Source: DATBFX01 sp036558305 (GTDB lineage: Bacteria; Chloroflexota; Chloroflexia; Thermomicrobiales; UBA6265). From it: a stretch of 24,511 bases of DNA. The notes below the pieces were generated by a model that saw nothing but the letters and a program-made list of their open reading frames with translations, had not been told where the DNA came from and made no database searches. The stretch covers positions 1 to 24,511 of the forward strand of contig DATBFX010000362.1 in the NCBI GenBank assembly GCA_036558305.1. Direction: 5' to 3'. Shown here in pieces: positions 15,457-23,015 of the stretch; position 1 is the first letter of the stretch, and every line of letters begins with the position of its first letter. The position numbers and the translations under genes are program-made.

Positions 15457-16713
15457 CTATAGTCCGGCCCTGCAAAACGCGGCGGCGATCCCGAGCGCCT
15501 TGCCGGAGGCGAGTCGCTGCCGCCCACGCCAGAACCGAGAGACGGTTCGCTTCAGCAGCAGGGGAGCGTCGACCACGGCCGGGAGCGGATCGTCCGGCGC
15601 AAAGATCGCGAACTCGATCGGCGGCCGGAACGAACCGAGGTAGGCGAGCGGCCGCAGCGTTCCGTTCCAGATCGCCTGCGTCGCCGCCGGAACGTCGGTC
15701 AGACCGCGCATCCAACGCACGCCGTAGCGGGCCCTCGTTTCGGGAATCGACTCGCCGTGCAGGTGCTGCCATTGCAGGTACGAGAAATCGACGCCGGCCC
15801 GCCGGCCGAGCGTGTGCCAGGCCCAGATGCGGCCGTTGAGATCGAGCAGTTTGTAGGCGCCGTTGCGTGGGTCCTGCTTGTACTCGAGTTCGATCAAACC
15901 GGTGTAGCCGATGGCGGTCAGCAACCGGCGCGAGAGTTCCTCGACGGCCGGATGATCGATCGTCTCGACGAACGTGCTGAAGCGACCGAAGTCGAGCGGC
16001 AGTTGCCGCGTTCGCCGCGCCACCGCCCATGCCAGGGGCCGGCCGTTCTCGCAGAGCGCGGCGAAGGAAAACTGCGACTCGCCGCCGCCGGGGATCAGTT
16101 CCTGGATCATGATCTCGTCGGCGGGCACGATCGCGGTCGCCTCGTCGTAGCGGGCGATCAACTCGTCGCGCGTATCCACCCGCCACGCCTTGGCGGTCGT
16201 CAGGCGACTCCACTCGGGTTTGACGGCCGGTTTCAGGATCATCGGGAACGGGCAGTCGAGTGTTGCCAACTCGTCCCGGTCGCGCGGGATGTGGGTCAGC
16301 GGGAACGCCACCCCCGTTTCAGACGCCAGGTCGTGCGTCAGCCGCTTGTCGTAGGCCCAGCGCATGGCGTCCCACGGAGGCGTCGTCAGCAGGAAGCGCT
16401 CGCCGAGCGCGTCGTGGTGGCGCGCGACCAATGCCGCCGACTCGTCGCTGGTCGGGAAGATCGTCCAACCCGCCAACCCGTAGTCGCGATGCAGATCGAG
16501 GAGGTAGCCGAGTTGGTGTTCCTCTAAGGCATCGGCCGGCCAGGGGAAGCGGCGGTCGACGAAGCGCGACGTCGTTGCGGTCGAGGCGGATTCTTCGAGG
16601 TGCCAGACCGGCACGTCGTGTCGGCCGAGACTGCGGATGACCCCGAGGGCGCCGTAGTCGCGACCGATGACGATCGCCCCCTCTACCGTCGAGACCGCGC
16701 GTTGGCGAGCCAT
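15457..16713 (-). CDS. ATP-grasp carboxylate-amine ligase-like enzyme
   Basis: ATP-grasp enzymes join a carboxylate to an amine or thiol through an acyl-phosphate. The 418-residue protein has an N-terminal Rossmann-like part (VEGAIVIGRDYGALGVIRSL), the ATP-lid Lys161 in MILKPAVK, the adenine-binding hinge IMIQEL (about 201-206), and the Mg-ATP residues in IELEYKQD (about 274-281) and LLDLNGR (about 289-295). ATG 16713 follows AGGTGA with a 4-nt spacer; the frame upstream to 16836 lacks support. Related genes occur in exopolysaccharide loci, where they are thought to amidate sugars or make acyl donors. Location between flippase and deacetylase genes supports a modification role. The substrate is unknown; a D-alanine/D-aspartate ligase-like activity or a thiol acceptor remains possible. 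Confidence 0.87.
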   Translation of the reverse strand: MARQRAVSTVEGAIVIGRDYGALGVIRSLGRHDVPVWHLEESASTATTSRFVDRRFPWPADALEEHQLGYLLDLHRDYGLAGWTIFPTSDESAALVARHHDALGERFLLTTPPWDAMRWAYDKRLTHDLASETGVAFPLTHIPRDRDELATLDCPFPMILKPAVKPEWSRLTTAKAWRVDTRDELIARYDEATAIVPADEIMIQELIPGGGESQFSFAALCENGRPLAWAVARRTRQLPLDFGRFSTFVETIDHPAVEELSRRLLTAIGYTGLIELEYKQDPRNGAYKLLDLNGRIWAWHTLGRRAGVDFSYLQWQHLHGESIPETRARYGVRWMRGLTDVPAATQAIWNGTLRPLAYLGSFRPPIEFAIFAPDDPLPAVVDAPLLLKRTVSRFWRGRQRLASGKALGIAAAFCRAGL

Positions 16714-16909
16714 TCCGTCACCTGCGATCGACTTCGGCACCCGAGTCCGATGGGACGATTCCCTCCAGCCGGCGCCGTCACGGATAGCCATAGGTCCTAG
16801 GACGAAATTACCATCCCGCCCCGCCGATCGCCTCAAGGAGTCACGCCCCGGAGGTCACGTCGGCGGTGGGAGGAAGGTACCGACGCGTCCGAGGAGCGGA
16901 TGCCGAACG

Positions 16910-18289
16910 TCACCCCTGCGACTCGACGCGCCGACGCAAGAGGCGTCGGCAGACGACATAGGTAAACGACAACTGGATGCCGTAGTTGACGACGGTGGCG
17001 AGGGCGATGCCCTTGATGCCGATCAATTCCTTGAAGGCGTAGTCGCCGGCGACGTTGACCACGAAGACGATGACGGAACCGATGAGCATCAATTGACTCT
17101 TCCGAAGCGAGATCAAAACGCGCGAGTAGACGACGGCGAGGGTGTAGCAGGGCACCATCAGCGCCAGCGTCGCCTGTACCTGGGAGACCGCCGCGGTGTC
17201 GTCGGCGGTGAATTCGCCGTGTTGGAACAGCACACGGACGATCGTCTCCGAGAGGAGGATGAGGACGACCGTCAGGGGCACGGTCGCGGCCAGGATCAGA
17301 CGGGCGTAGGTGGTGAGCGTGCGCTGGAGCCGATGCCACTCCTGCTCGGCAACGAGCCGGGAGAAATAGGGAAAGACGGCCGTGCCGAGGGCGATGCTGC
17401 TGATGCTCAAGATCGGCAAGATCAGGCGGTTGCCGTAGTTGAGGACCGCGAGTTGGCGGTCGCCGAGCGTCGCCGCCATCGCGACGTCGACGAGCGGCAA
17501 ACCGCCGAATACGATCCCGTTGCCGAGTAACGGGAAGAACTGCCGTGGGAGTTCGCGTGTTTCGGGGAGACCCCCGTACCACCTCGGCAGGCGCCGGATT
17601 CCGTGACGCCGCAACTCCCACCCGAGCAGCCCGAGTTGGATCAGGTTGCCGAGGACGAATCCCACCGCCAGCGCATCGACCGCCCGACCGGGCGCGAACA
17701 CGAGGGCGGAACCGCTGACGACGGGCACCACGACCGGCGACGCCGCGGCCAATCCGAAGCGATTGCCGGCGTTGAGCATCCCCGTCCAGATCGCGGCGAG
17801 TCCGCCGATGAACACGGCCGGCAGCATGAGCATCCAGAGCCGGGCGGTCAAGGCGAGTTTTTCCGCGTCGAAGTTGGACGCGAGGAGTGGCAACACGACC
17901 GGCGGCAGCATCGCCAGGATCGCGGTGGCCCCGAGGAGGAGGAGGATGCCGACGAGCAGCGTCTCGGCGAAGACCCGGTCGGCCGCTTCCTCACCCCGTG
18001 CCGCCCGCGCATGGGCATGCAAAGGGAGGAGCGAACCGACGATCGCGTCGGTGATGATCAGCGAGATGAACCCGGGAATCACCCAGGCCGCGATGTACGC
18101 CTCCGCGGCGTCGCCGGTGCCCAGCTTCGCGGCGACGAGCACCTCGCGCCCCATCGCGACCAGCTTGACGACCAGCGTCAAGATCCCGACGAGGATCGCC
18201 GCGCCGATGACCCGGCGGTTGTCCCCCGCGGCGACGAGACGCGTGGCGACCCCTTGCGCCCGCACGACGACCCGGCCCGACGCGTTCAT
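16910..18289 (-). CDS. MurJ/MviN-type lipid-linked oligosaccharide flippase
   Basis: A polytopic MOP-superfamily transporter of about 459 residues with roughly 13-14 hydrophobic segments. The block VLFQHGEFTADDT (about 353-365) is a MurJ hallmark, and ALGTAVFPYFSRL, just upstream of it, also matches. In this position it most likely flips the lipid-linked repeat unit (a Wzx role) rather than lipid II; MurJ itself cannot be excluded without a tree. ATG 18289 lacks a clear ribosome-binding site; downstream GTG codons in the VVVRAQG region are alternatives. It is the first gene of the leftward arm and is separated from the ATP-grasp gene by a 196-nt gap holding a short GTCCTAGGAC palindrome (16794-16803). 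Confidence 0.88.
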   Translation of the reverse strand: MNASGRVVVRAQGVATRLVAAGDNRRVIGAAILVGILTLVVKLVAMGREVLVAAKLGTGDAAEAYIAAWVIPGFISLIITDAIVGSLLPLHAHARAARGEEAADRVFAETLLVGILLLLGATAILAMLPPVVLPLLASNFDAEKLALTARLWMLMLPAVFIGGLAAIWTGMLNAGNRFGLAAASPVVVPVVSGSALVFAPGRAVDALAVGFVLGNLIQLGLLGWELRRHGIRRLPRWYGGLPETRELPRQFFPLLGNGIVFGGLPLVDVAMAATLGDRQLAVLNYGNRLILPILSISSIALGTAVFPYFSRLVAEQEWHRLQRTLTTYARLILAATVPLTVVLILLSETIVRVLFQHGEFTADDTAAVSQVQATLALMVPCYTLAVVYSRVLISLRKSQLMLIGSVIVFVVNVAGDYAFKELIGIKGIALATVVNYGIQLSFTYVVCRRLLRRRVESQG

Positions 18290-18434
18290 CGGCTGGCTTC
18301 GCCCCCGGAGGAACGTCTCCCGGCCGCCGGCTCGGGTCGTCGGTTCGTCGATCGGTCCACGATTGCCCCTGTTCAGGGTTTGATGCGCAGCCCATCCGGG
18401 GCCGCAACCGGTGCGTCGCCATTCTGGCACCCGG

Positions 18435-18450
18435 CCACCCAAAAGGGTGG
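18435..18450. other. hairpin CCACCC-AAAA-GGGTGG
   Basis: A perfect 6-bp stem with an AAAA loop, flanked by GGCACCCGG on the left and GTGGCAC on the right, which give alternative pairings. It may be part of a dispersed repeat or a leader structure of the flippase transcript. Confidence 0.5.
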
Positions 18451-18502
18451 GTGGCACGATAGGCCGAACGTCACGGTCGATCCGGGACTTTCGGGCAATT
18501 CG

Positions 18503-18514
18503 TACTGTACAGTA
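18503..18514. promoter_or_regulatory. perfect 12-bp palindrome, candidate operator
   Basis: TACTGTACAGTA is fully self-complementary and AT-richer than its surroundings. It sits near the middle of the divergent region, 139 nt before the GNAT start and 214 nt before the flippase start. Symmetry and position suit a dimeric regulator; no regulator gene is in the window. Confidence 0.4.
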
Positions 18515-18652
18515 GTGACCTGCGAGCTAGGGAGAAAGGGGCATCCGATCGTCATAATCGGAAGAGGCCGCCTTTGGGATTCTGCGGTTGACGCGGCGGT
18601 AACGAGGCGGGCGGTACAGGTCGCGGCAGGCCAATCGGGAGGGAATGGCCGG

Positions 18653-19840
18653 ATGATCGGCGGCGGTCAACTCAGCCGGCACGAAAAACAACCCGAGAGA
18701 AACCACGCTCCGGTGCGAGTGCGCATGGTACCGGCGACCGAGCGAGCGACGATCGGCCGGAGCTGGCAGGAGATCGAGCGGCGCGTCGGGTCGGCCGGTC
18801 TGTCCTGCTCCTGGGCATGGACGGCGGCGTGGTTGCGCCACTACGGCGATCTCGTTCCGCACCGCTTCGTCGTCGGCGAACGCGACGGTCCGTGCGCGAT
18901 CGCCCTGGTCGTCGAAGGCGTGGGGCAAACACGCGGCCCGATTCCAGTCCGCACCGTCCATCTCGGGACCGCGGGCGAGCCCGACGCCGAGACGGTGCGG
19001 GTCGAATACAACCGCCTCCTCGTCGCGCCGGGCGACCGGCGCGATTTCCTGCGCGGCCTGTTGGATACGATCGTCGCTTCGGATCTTCGTTGGGACGAAT
19101 TGCGTTTCGACGGGTTCCCGTTCGAGGAGATCGGACCGCTCATCGACCTCGATCCCTCCTTCATCGCCGATACCCGGGTCTGTCACGTCGCCGATCTCGC
19201 GGCCGTTCGCCGGGGGAGCGGCGACGTCCTCTGCGCCCTCCGCCGCCACACGGCCGCCAAAATCCGCCGGACGATCCGGCGGCTCGAAGAGCAGCACGGT
19301 CCCTTGCGGGTCGAATGGGCGGAAACGCGCGAGCAGGCGGAGCAGATCTTCGCGGAGATGCTCGTGCTCCACCGCGCCCGGTGGGAGTCGACGGGGCGGA
19401 CCGGAACGTTTGCCAGCCCCCGCTTCGCGGGGTTCCACCGCGATCTCGTCGCGAGTCTTTTTTCGGCGGGAGCGATCCTGCTCGCCCGGGTCTCGGCGGG
19501 CAACTGCACCATCGGCTGCGACTACGGGTTCGTCGAGCACAACCGGGTGCTCTCCTACCAGTGGGGCGTACGCCGATTCGAGGACCGCCGGCTTTCGCCC
19601 GGTCTGGTCACCGGTGCCGCCGTCATGCAGGCGGCGCTTGAGCGCGGGCTGGACGAGTACGACTGGCTGGCCGGCGACGTCCTCTACAAGCGGGAACTCG
19701 CAACGACGACGCGCGAGTTGGTCTGGGCGCGAACGGCACGCGGCCCCCGCATACGCGTCATTGCCGAGTTGACCAGGGCCAAACGCCTGGCGCAGCGACT
19801 CCGACCCCTCCATGCCCTCGCAGGAGTCACCCTTCCATGA
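18653..19840 (+). CDS. FemAB/CelD-type GNAT acyltransferase (paralog 1)
   Basis: A 395-residue protein of the Acetyltransf_6 (FemAB-like, CelD/BioF2-like) GNAT group, which transfers acyl or aminoacyl groups to amines in cell-wall or exopolysaccharide synthesis. The double-GNAT layout is suggested by two domains joined near a basic helix (HTAAKIRRTIRRLEE, about 200-215) and the C-terminal block YDWLAGDVLYKRELA, which is typical of the family. ATG 18653 was chosen because GGGAGGGA lies 8 nt upstream and the resulting protein has the same length as the next gene; ATG 18725 is a weaker alternative. The stop overlaps the next start (ATGA). It shares long identical stretches with that gene, such as VGQTRGPIPVRT, HLGTAGE and FASPRF. 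The acyl donor (acyl-CoA or aminoacyl-tRNA) is unknown. Confidence 0.87.
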   Translation: MIGGGQLSRHEKQPERNHAPVRVRMVPATERATIGRSWQEIERRVGSAGLSCSWAWTAAWLRHYGDLVPHRFVVGERDGPCAIALVVEGVGQTRGPIPVRTVHLGTAGEPDAETVRVEYNRLLVAPGDRRDFLRGLLDTIVASDLRWDELRFDGFPFEEIGPLIDLDPSFIADTRVCHVADLAAVRRGSGDVLCALRRHTAAKIRRTIRRLEEQHGPLRVEWAETREQAEQIFAEMLVLHRARWESTGRTGTFASPRFAGFHRDLVASLFSAGAILLARVSAGNCTIGCDYGFVEHNRVLSYQWGVRRFEDRRLSPGLVTGAAVMQAALERGLDEYDWLAGDVLYKRELATTTRELVWARTARGPRIRVIAELTRAKRLAQRLRPLHALAGVTLP

Positions 19841-21024
19841 ACGTACGGGTGCACGCACTACCGATCAGGTCGCGAGGGGTCGAGTCGACGGCGGAGACGC
19901 TGACGATCGCGCTCCATGCCGCCGCCGCGGTTGGCGAGGTCGCCGCGATCTGGCGGCGGCTCGAAGCGTCCATCGGTTGCGGTTTGACCAACAGTTGGGA
20001 CTGGGTCGAATCGTGGCTCGACCAATTCGGGGAGACCGTGCCCCATCGCTTCGCCGTCGCGACCGGTTCGGGCAGGGTGCGAGGGGTCGCACTCGTCACC
20101 ACCGGCGTCGGTCAGACACGCGGACCGATCCCCGTCCGCACCCTCCACCTGGGAACCGCCGGCGAGCGGCAGGAAGACACGACCTGGGTCGAATACAACC
20201 GCGTGCTCGTCGCTCCGAACGATCGATCGGCGTTTGCCGCGGCGTTGCTGCGCACGATCCGTTCGGCGCGTCTCCCCTGGGACATCCTCGAACTCGGCGG
20301 ATTCCCGCCCGAAGAGGTGGACTCGTTCCTCCGTCTCGACGCGGGGTTCCGGATTCAACGCAAGGTGTGCCACGTCGCCGAACTGCGCGACACGCGCGAC
20401 GGCGGAGGATTCGCCGGTCTCAGGAAAGACACGATTGCCAAGATTCGGAAGAATCGCCGGCGCTTCGAGGAGTTGTTCGGTCCGATCACCGCGACCTGGG
20501 CGGAGAGCGTCGACGACGGGCTCGCCGTCTTCCGCGAGTTGATCCCGTTGCACCAGGAGCGATGGCAGCGGATCGGAGCACCGGGTTGCTTCGCCAGTCC
20601 GCGCTTCACCGGATTCCACGAGGAGTTGATCCGTCGCCTCCTGCCGAAAGGGCAGATCGTCCTGTTTCGGGTTGCCGCCGGCGATCGGATCATCGGCATC
20701 TTCTACGGCTTCGTCGAAGCGGGAGTGGTCTACCACTACCAGTGGGGACTGGCGCAGTTCGACCAGAACAGCCTCTCCCCCGGTTTCGTCGTGGGCGCTC
20801 TGTGCATGGAGGCGGCGGCGGCGCGCGGGCTCGACGAACTGAACTGGCTCGCCGGCGACACCCGCTACAAGCGCGACCTCGCGAATGCGCAGCGCGAACT
20901 CGTCTGGGCCGAACTGCACCGCGGTCCGCGGATGGTTGCCATCGACGCGATGCGCAGTGCCCGCGACTGGCAGCGCCGCCGTCGCGCGGGCGGCACTGCC
21001 CCGATCAATGGGGAGGACCGATGA
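19837..21024 (+). CDS. FemAB/CelD-type GNAT acyltransferase (paralog 2)
   Basis: A tandem paralog of the preceding gene, also 395 residues, colinear throughout and roughly half identical by eye. Shared blocks include VGQTRGPIPVRT, HLGTAGE, VEYNR, VCHVAEL, FASPRF and WLAGD-x-x-YKR-LA; the N-termini and C-termini diverge. The basic connecting helix is KDTIAKIRKNRRRFEE. No signal peptide or membrane segment is seen, so it probably acts in the cytoplasm on a lipid-linked sugar or precursor. ATG 19837 overlaps the upstream stop (ATGA), and its own TGA overlaps the start of the deacetylase gene. Two copies in series suggest two acyl groups, two acceptor positions or successive additions, as FemA and FemB do on peptidoglycan bridges. 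Confidence 0.88.
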   Translation: MNVRVHALPIRSRGVESTAETLTIALHAAAAVGEVAAIWRRLEASIGCGLTNSWDWVESWLDQFGETVPHRFAVATGSGRVRGVALVTTGVGQTRGPIPVRTLHLGTAGERQEDTTWVEYNRVLVAPNDRSAFAAALLRTIRSARLPWDILELGGFPPEEVDSFLRLDAGFRIQRKVCHVAELRDTRDGGGFAGLRKDTIAKIRKNRRRFEELFGPITATWAESVDDGLAVFRELIPLHQERWQRIGAPGCFASPRFTGFHEELIRRLLPKGQIVLFRVAAGDRIIGIFYGFVEAGVVYHYQWGLAQFDQNSLSPGFVVGALCMEAAAARGLDELNWLAGDTRYKRDLANAQRELVWAELHRGPRMVAIDAMRSARDWQRRRRAGGTAPINGEDR

Positions 21025-22028
21025 GCGCCTCCAAGATCGAGCTCGCGGCCGGTGCCCTCCACTGGAGTCACGGTGCCGCCCTGCTGCGTCGCACGCCGGC
21101 CTGGAGCGGTGTGCTGGTGCTCAACTACCACCGCCTTGGGCACGGCACGACGGCACCGTTCTTCCGGGACGCCTTCAGCGCGACGCCCGACGACTTCGAT
21201 CGGCAACTCGCCTTCCTCGCGCGCAACGCCGACGTGATCGGCGCCGACGACCTGCCGCACGTGCTCCGCCGTGGACGCGGTCGTCACGTCATGATCACCT
21301 TCGACGACGGCTACCTCGACAACTACGAACTCGCGTTTCCCCTCCTCAGACGGCACGGCCTGTCCGCGACCTTCTTCATCTGCACCGGGCTCCTCGACGG
21401 TCGCCGACTCTCCTGGTGGGACGAGATCGCCTGGATGCTCCGCACCAGCACCCGGCGCGAACTCCCCGCGAGCACGTGGCTCGAAGCGCCGGTCGCTCTA
21501 GCCGGCGACCGCGAGGATGCGATCAAGGCGGTGATCGAACGTTATCGCGCTTTCCCCGGTGAACAGACGGCAGGGTTCCTCGAGCACCTCGGCGAAACGG
21601 CCGGAACCGGGCGCGCCGATCCCTCGCTGGCCCGCAACCTCTGGATGACGTGGGACAACGTGCGAGAGATGCGGACGCGCGGGATGGCGATCGGTGCGCA
21701 CACGATCACCCATCCGATCCTGTCGCGCCTGCCGGCAGAACGCCAACTGGAGGAGATCGGCGGGTCCGGCGCCCGCCTCGCGGTCGAACTCGGCGAGGCT
21801 CCCTGCCTCTTCGCCTATCCCGTCGGCAAACCGTACACCTTCAACGCCGACACACGCGTCGCCCTCCAGGCATGCGGTTTCCGCTATGCGTTCAGTTTCT
21901 ACGGCGGGCACCAACCCTTCGCCCCGGTCGACCGCTACGACGTCCGTCGCGCCCACGTCGACTGGCGGACCACGTTCCCTCTCTTCCAGGCGAAGGTCAC
22001 CCTGCCCACGGTGTTCGCCCGCTGGTGA
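21021..22028 (+). CDS. NodB-domain polysaccharide deacetylase
   Basis: A 335-residue carbohydrate esterase family 4 protein. Motif 1 is MITFDDGYLDN, with catalytic base Asp95 and metal ligand Asp96; motif 2 is GAHTITHP, with His227 and His231. VLVLNYHRLG near residue 31 is the strand common to PgaB/IcaB-like deacetylases. It predicts removal of N-acetyl groups from hexosamines. No clear signal peptide is seen, although the first 30 residues are mildly hydrophobic. ATG 21021 has GGAGG 4 nt upstream and overlaps the GNAT stop (ATGA), so production is coupled to the acyltransferases. It is last in the rightward arm; 220 nt of non-coding sequence follow. An alternative acceptor, such as peptidoglycan, is possible. 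Confidence 0.93.
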   Translation: MSASKIELAAGALHWSHGAALLRRTPAWSGVLVLNYHRLGHGTTAPFFRDAFSATPDDFDRQLAFLARNADVIGADDLPHVLRRGRGRHVMITFDDGYLDNYELAFPLLRRHGLSATFFICTGLLDGRRLSWWDEIAWMLRTSTRRELPASTWLEAPVALAGDREDAIKAVIERYRAFPGEQTAGFLEHLGETAGTGRADPSLARNLWMTWDNVREMRTRGMAIGAHTITHPILSRLPAERQLEEIGGSGARLAVELGEAPCLFAYPVGKPYTFNADTRVALQACGFRYAFSFYGGHQPFAPVDRYDVRRAHVDWRTTFPLFQAKVTLPTVFARW

Positions 22029-22159
22029 CGCCCCTCCTCCGCCCGCTTCCGCTCGCGACTCTCGACGACGACTTCGACGAAGGCGCGGTCCGACCCGATG
22101 AACGTCGCCGGGGCTATCCACGTGCTGGGGACGAGGCTCGATCAGGACCGCTCACCTCC

Positions 22160-22188
22160 TTGCGGGCTCGGTGCTCATCGTTTACTGT
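22160..22188 (+). promoter_or_regulatory. candidate promoter for the RTX-like protein gene
   Basis: TTGCGG (22160-22165) and TACTGT (22183-22188) are separated by 17 nt and lie about 60 nt before the GTG start at 22249. Match quality is moderate: three of six and four of six consensus bases. Confidence 0.35.
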
Positions 22189-22248
22189 GCGGACATCACA
22201 TATGCGAGCGCACATGGGCGATCTCGAACCGCGAGGGAGGAAGTAGAC

Positions 22249-22911
22249 GTGTTTGGATATGCACCTCGGATGGTCCGTCGCTGGGTTGGGGTTCCCGCGG
22301 TGGTCGCGTTGGCGATCGCGCTCCTGCCGGCAGCGCTGATCCCGGCGTCGACGGTGGCGGTCGCACCGACCTGCTTCGGCCAACCGGCCACCATCGTCGG
22401 TGCGGGAACCATCCAGGGAACCCCCGGCAACGACGTGATCGTCGGTTCGAGCGGGCCGGATGAGATCTGGTCGAACGGCGGCGACGACACGATTTGCGCC
22501 CTCGGCGGCAACGACGTGATCCACGCGTCGATCGACGACTACCACAGCTCGAAGGTGGACGCCGGGGACGGGAACGACACCATCTCCACGGGTATCAACG
22601 CCATCAAGGACGTGCTACTGGGCGGGAGCGGCGCCGACTCCTTCTACGTCGGCTCCGGCGGCAACCCCGAAATCCACGGCGGCAGCGGCGGCGACCACGT
22701 CATCGCCGGTTCCAACAACGACATCACCGCCGACGGCGATAGCGGCGGCGACGTATTGGATGCCCACCAGGCGTCGTTCGCGCGGCTCTACGGTGGAAGC
22801 GGCACGGACAGGCTGATCTCCGCCTCCTTCAACAGTGTCCTCGACGGCGGCTCGGGCCACGATACCTGCGGCGGCGGCGGCACCAACACGATCACGAACT
22901 GCGAGGCGTAG
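22249..22911 (+). CDS. exported RTX-like (hemolysin-type Ca2+-binding repeat) protein
   Basis: A 220-residue secreted protein. After a basic N-terminus comes a hydrophobic segment (about 12-40) ending AVAP, a plausible signal peptide. The rest is built of GG-x-G-x-D-type nonapeptide repeats: GTPGNDVIVGSSGPDEIWS, NGGDDTICALGGNDVIHAS, VDAGDGNDTIS, GGSGADSFYVG, GGSGGDHVIAG, YGGSGTDRLIS and GGSGHDTCGGG. Such repeats form a parallel beta-roll that binds calcium. Four cysteines (42, 83, 207, 218) could form disulfides that cap the roll, unusual for classical RTX toxins, which lack Cys. No catalytic or toxin domain is seen, so a structural, adhesive or matrix role is more likely. GTG 22249 has GGAGG 8 nt upstream; ATG 22270 is an alternative. 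Confidence 0.88.
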   Translation: MFGYAPRMVRRWVGVPAVVALAIALLPAALIPASTVAVAPTCFGQPATIVGAGTIQGTPGNDVIVGSSGPDEIWSNGGDDTICALGGNDVIHASIDDYHSSKVDAGDGNDTISTGINAIKDVLLGGSGADSFYVGSGGNPEIHGGSGGDHVIAGSNNDITADGDSGGDVLDAHQASFARLYGGSGTDRLISASFNSVLDGGSGHDTCGGGGTNTITNCEA

Positions 22912-22940
22912 TTCTCAGGAAGCGATTGCTGGCGTAGACT
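22912..22940 (+). promoter_or_regulatory. candidate promoter for the methyltransferase gene
   Basis: TTCTCA (22912-22917) and TAGACT (22935-22940) have an exact 17-nt spacer, immediately after the upstream stop codon. Each hexamer matches four of six consensus bases. Confidence 0.35.
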
Positions 22941-23015
22941 GCGTTCCCCGGCGGACCGGCGTTCAGCCGCTCTCCGCGGCCTATTCGCGGCGAGTCTTGC
23001 CCGTGGGGGACGACC

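Larger units (their letters stand above)
18290..18652. other. divergent non-coding control region of the polysaccharide locus
   Basis: A 363-nt gap separates the leftward flippase arm from the rightward acyltransferase arm. It must hold promoters for both directions, but no -35/-10 pair with good spacing was found on either strand. It contains a hairpin (18435-18450) and a perfect palindrome (18503-18514). The long open frames across it are read-through of GC-rich sequence. Confidence 0.6.

Noticed and set aside
16902..18474. A 12-nt direct repeat (GCCGAACGTCAC at 16902-16913 and 18463-18474) flanking the flippase gene, as if marking an insertion
   Set aside because: Matches of this length are expected by chance in a window this size, and one copy overlaps the flippase stop; no other transposition signs are seen.
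18503..18514. LexA (SOS) box
   Set aside because: The half-sites resemble the proteobacterial box but abut with no spacer, and no DNA-repair gene is adjacent.
17603..18652. Upstream extension of the first GNAT gene by 350 codons
   Set aside because: The extension is antisense to the flippase gene, is low-complexity Asp/Arg/Glu/Gln-rich, and the ATG at 18653 has a strong ribosome-binding site and matches its paralog in length.
22249..22911. RTX cytotoxin
   Set aside because: There is no toxin or protease domain, no type I secretion genes nearby, a Sec-type signal instead, and only 220 residues.
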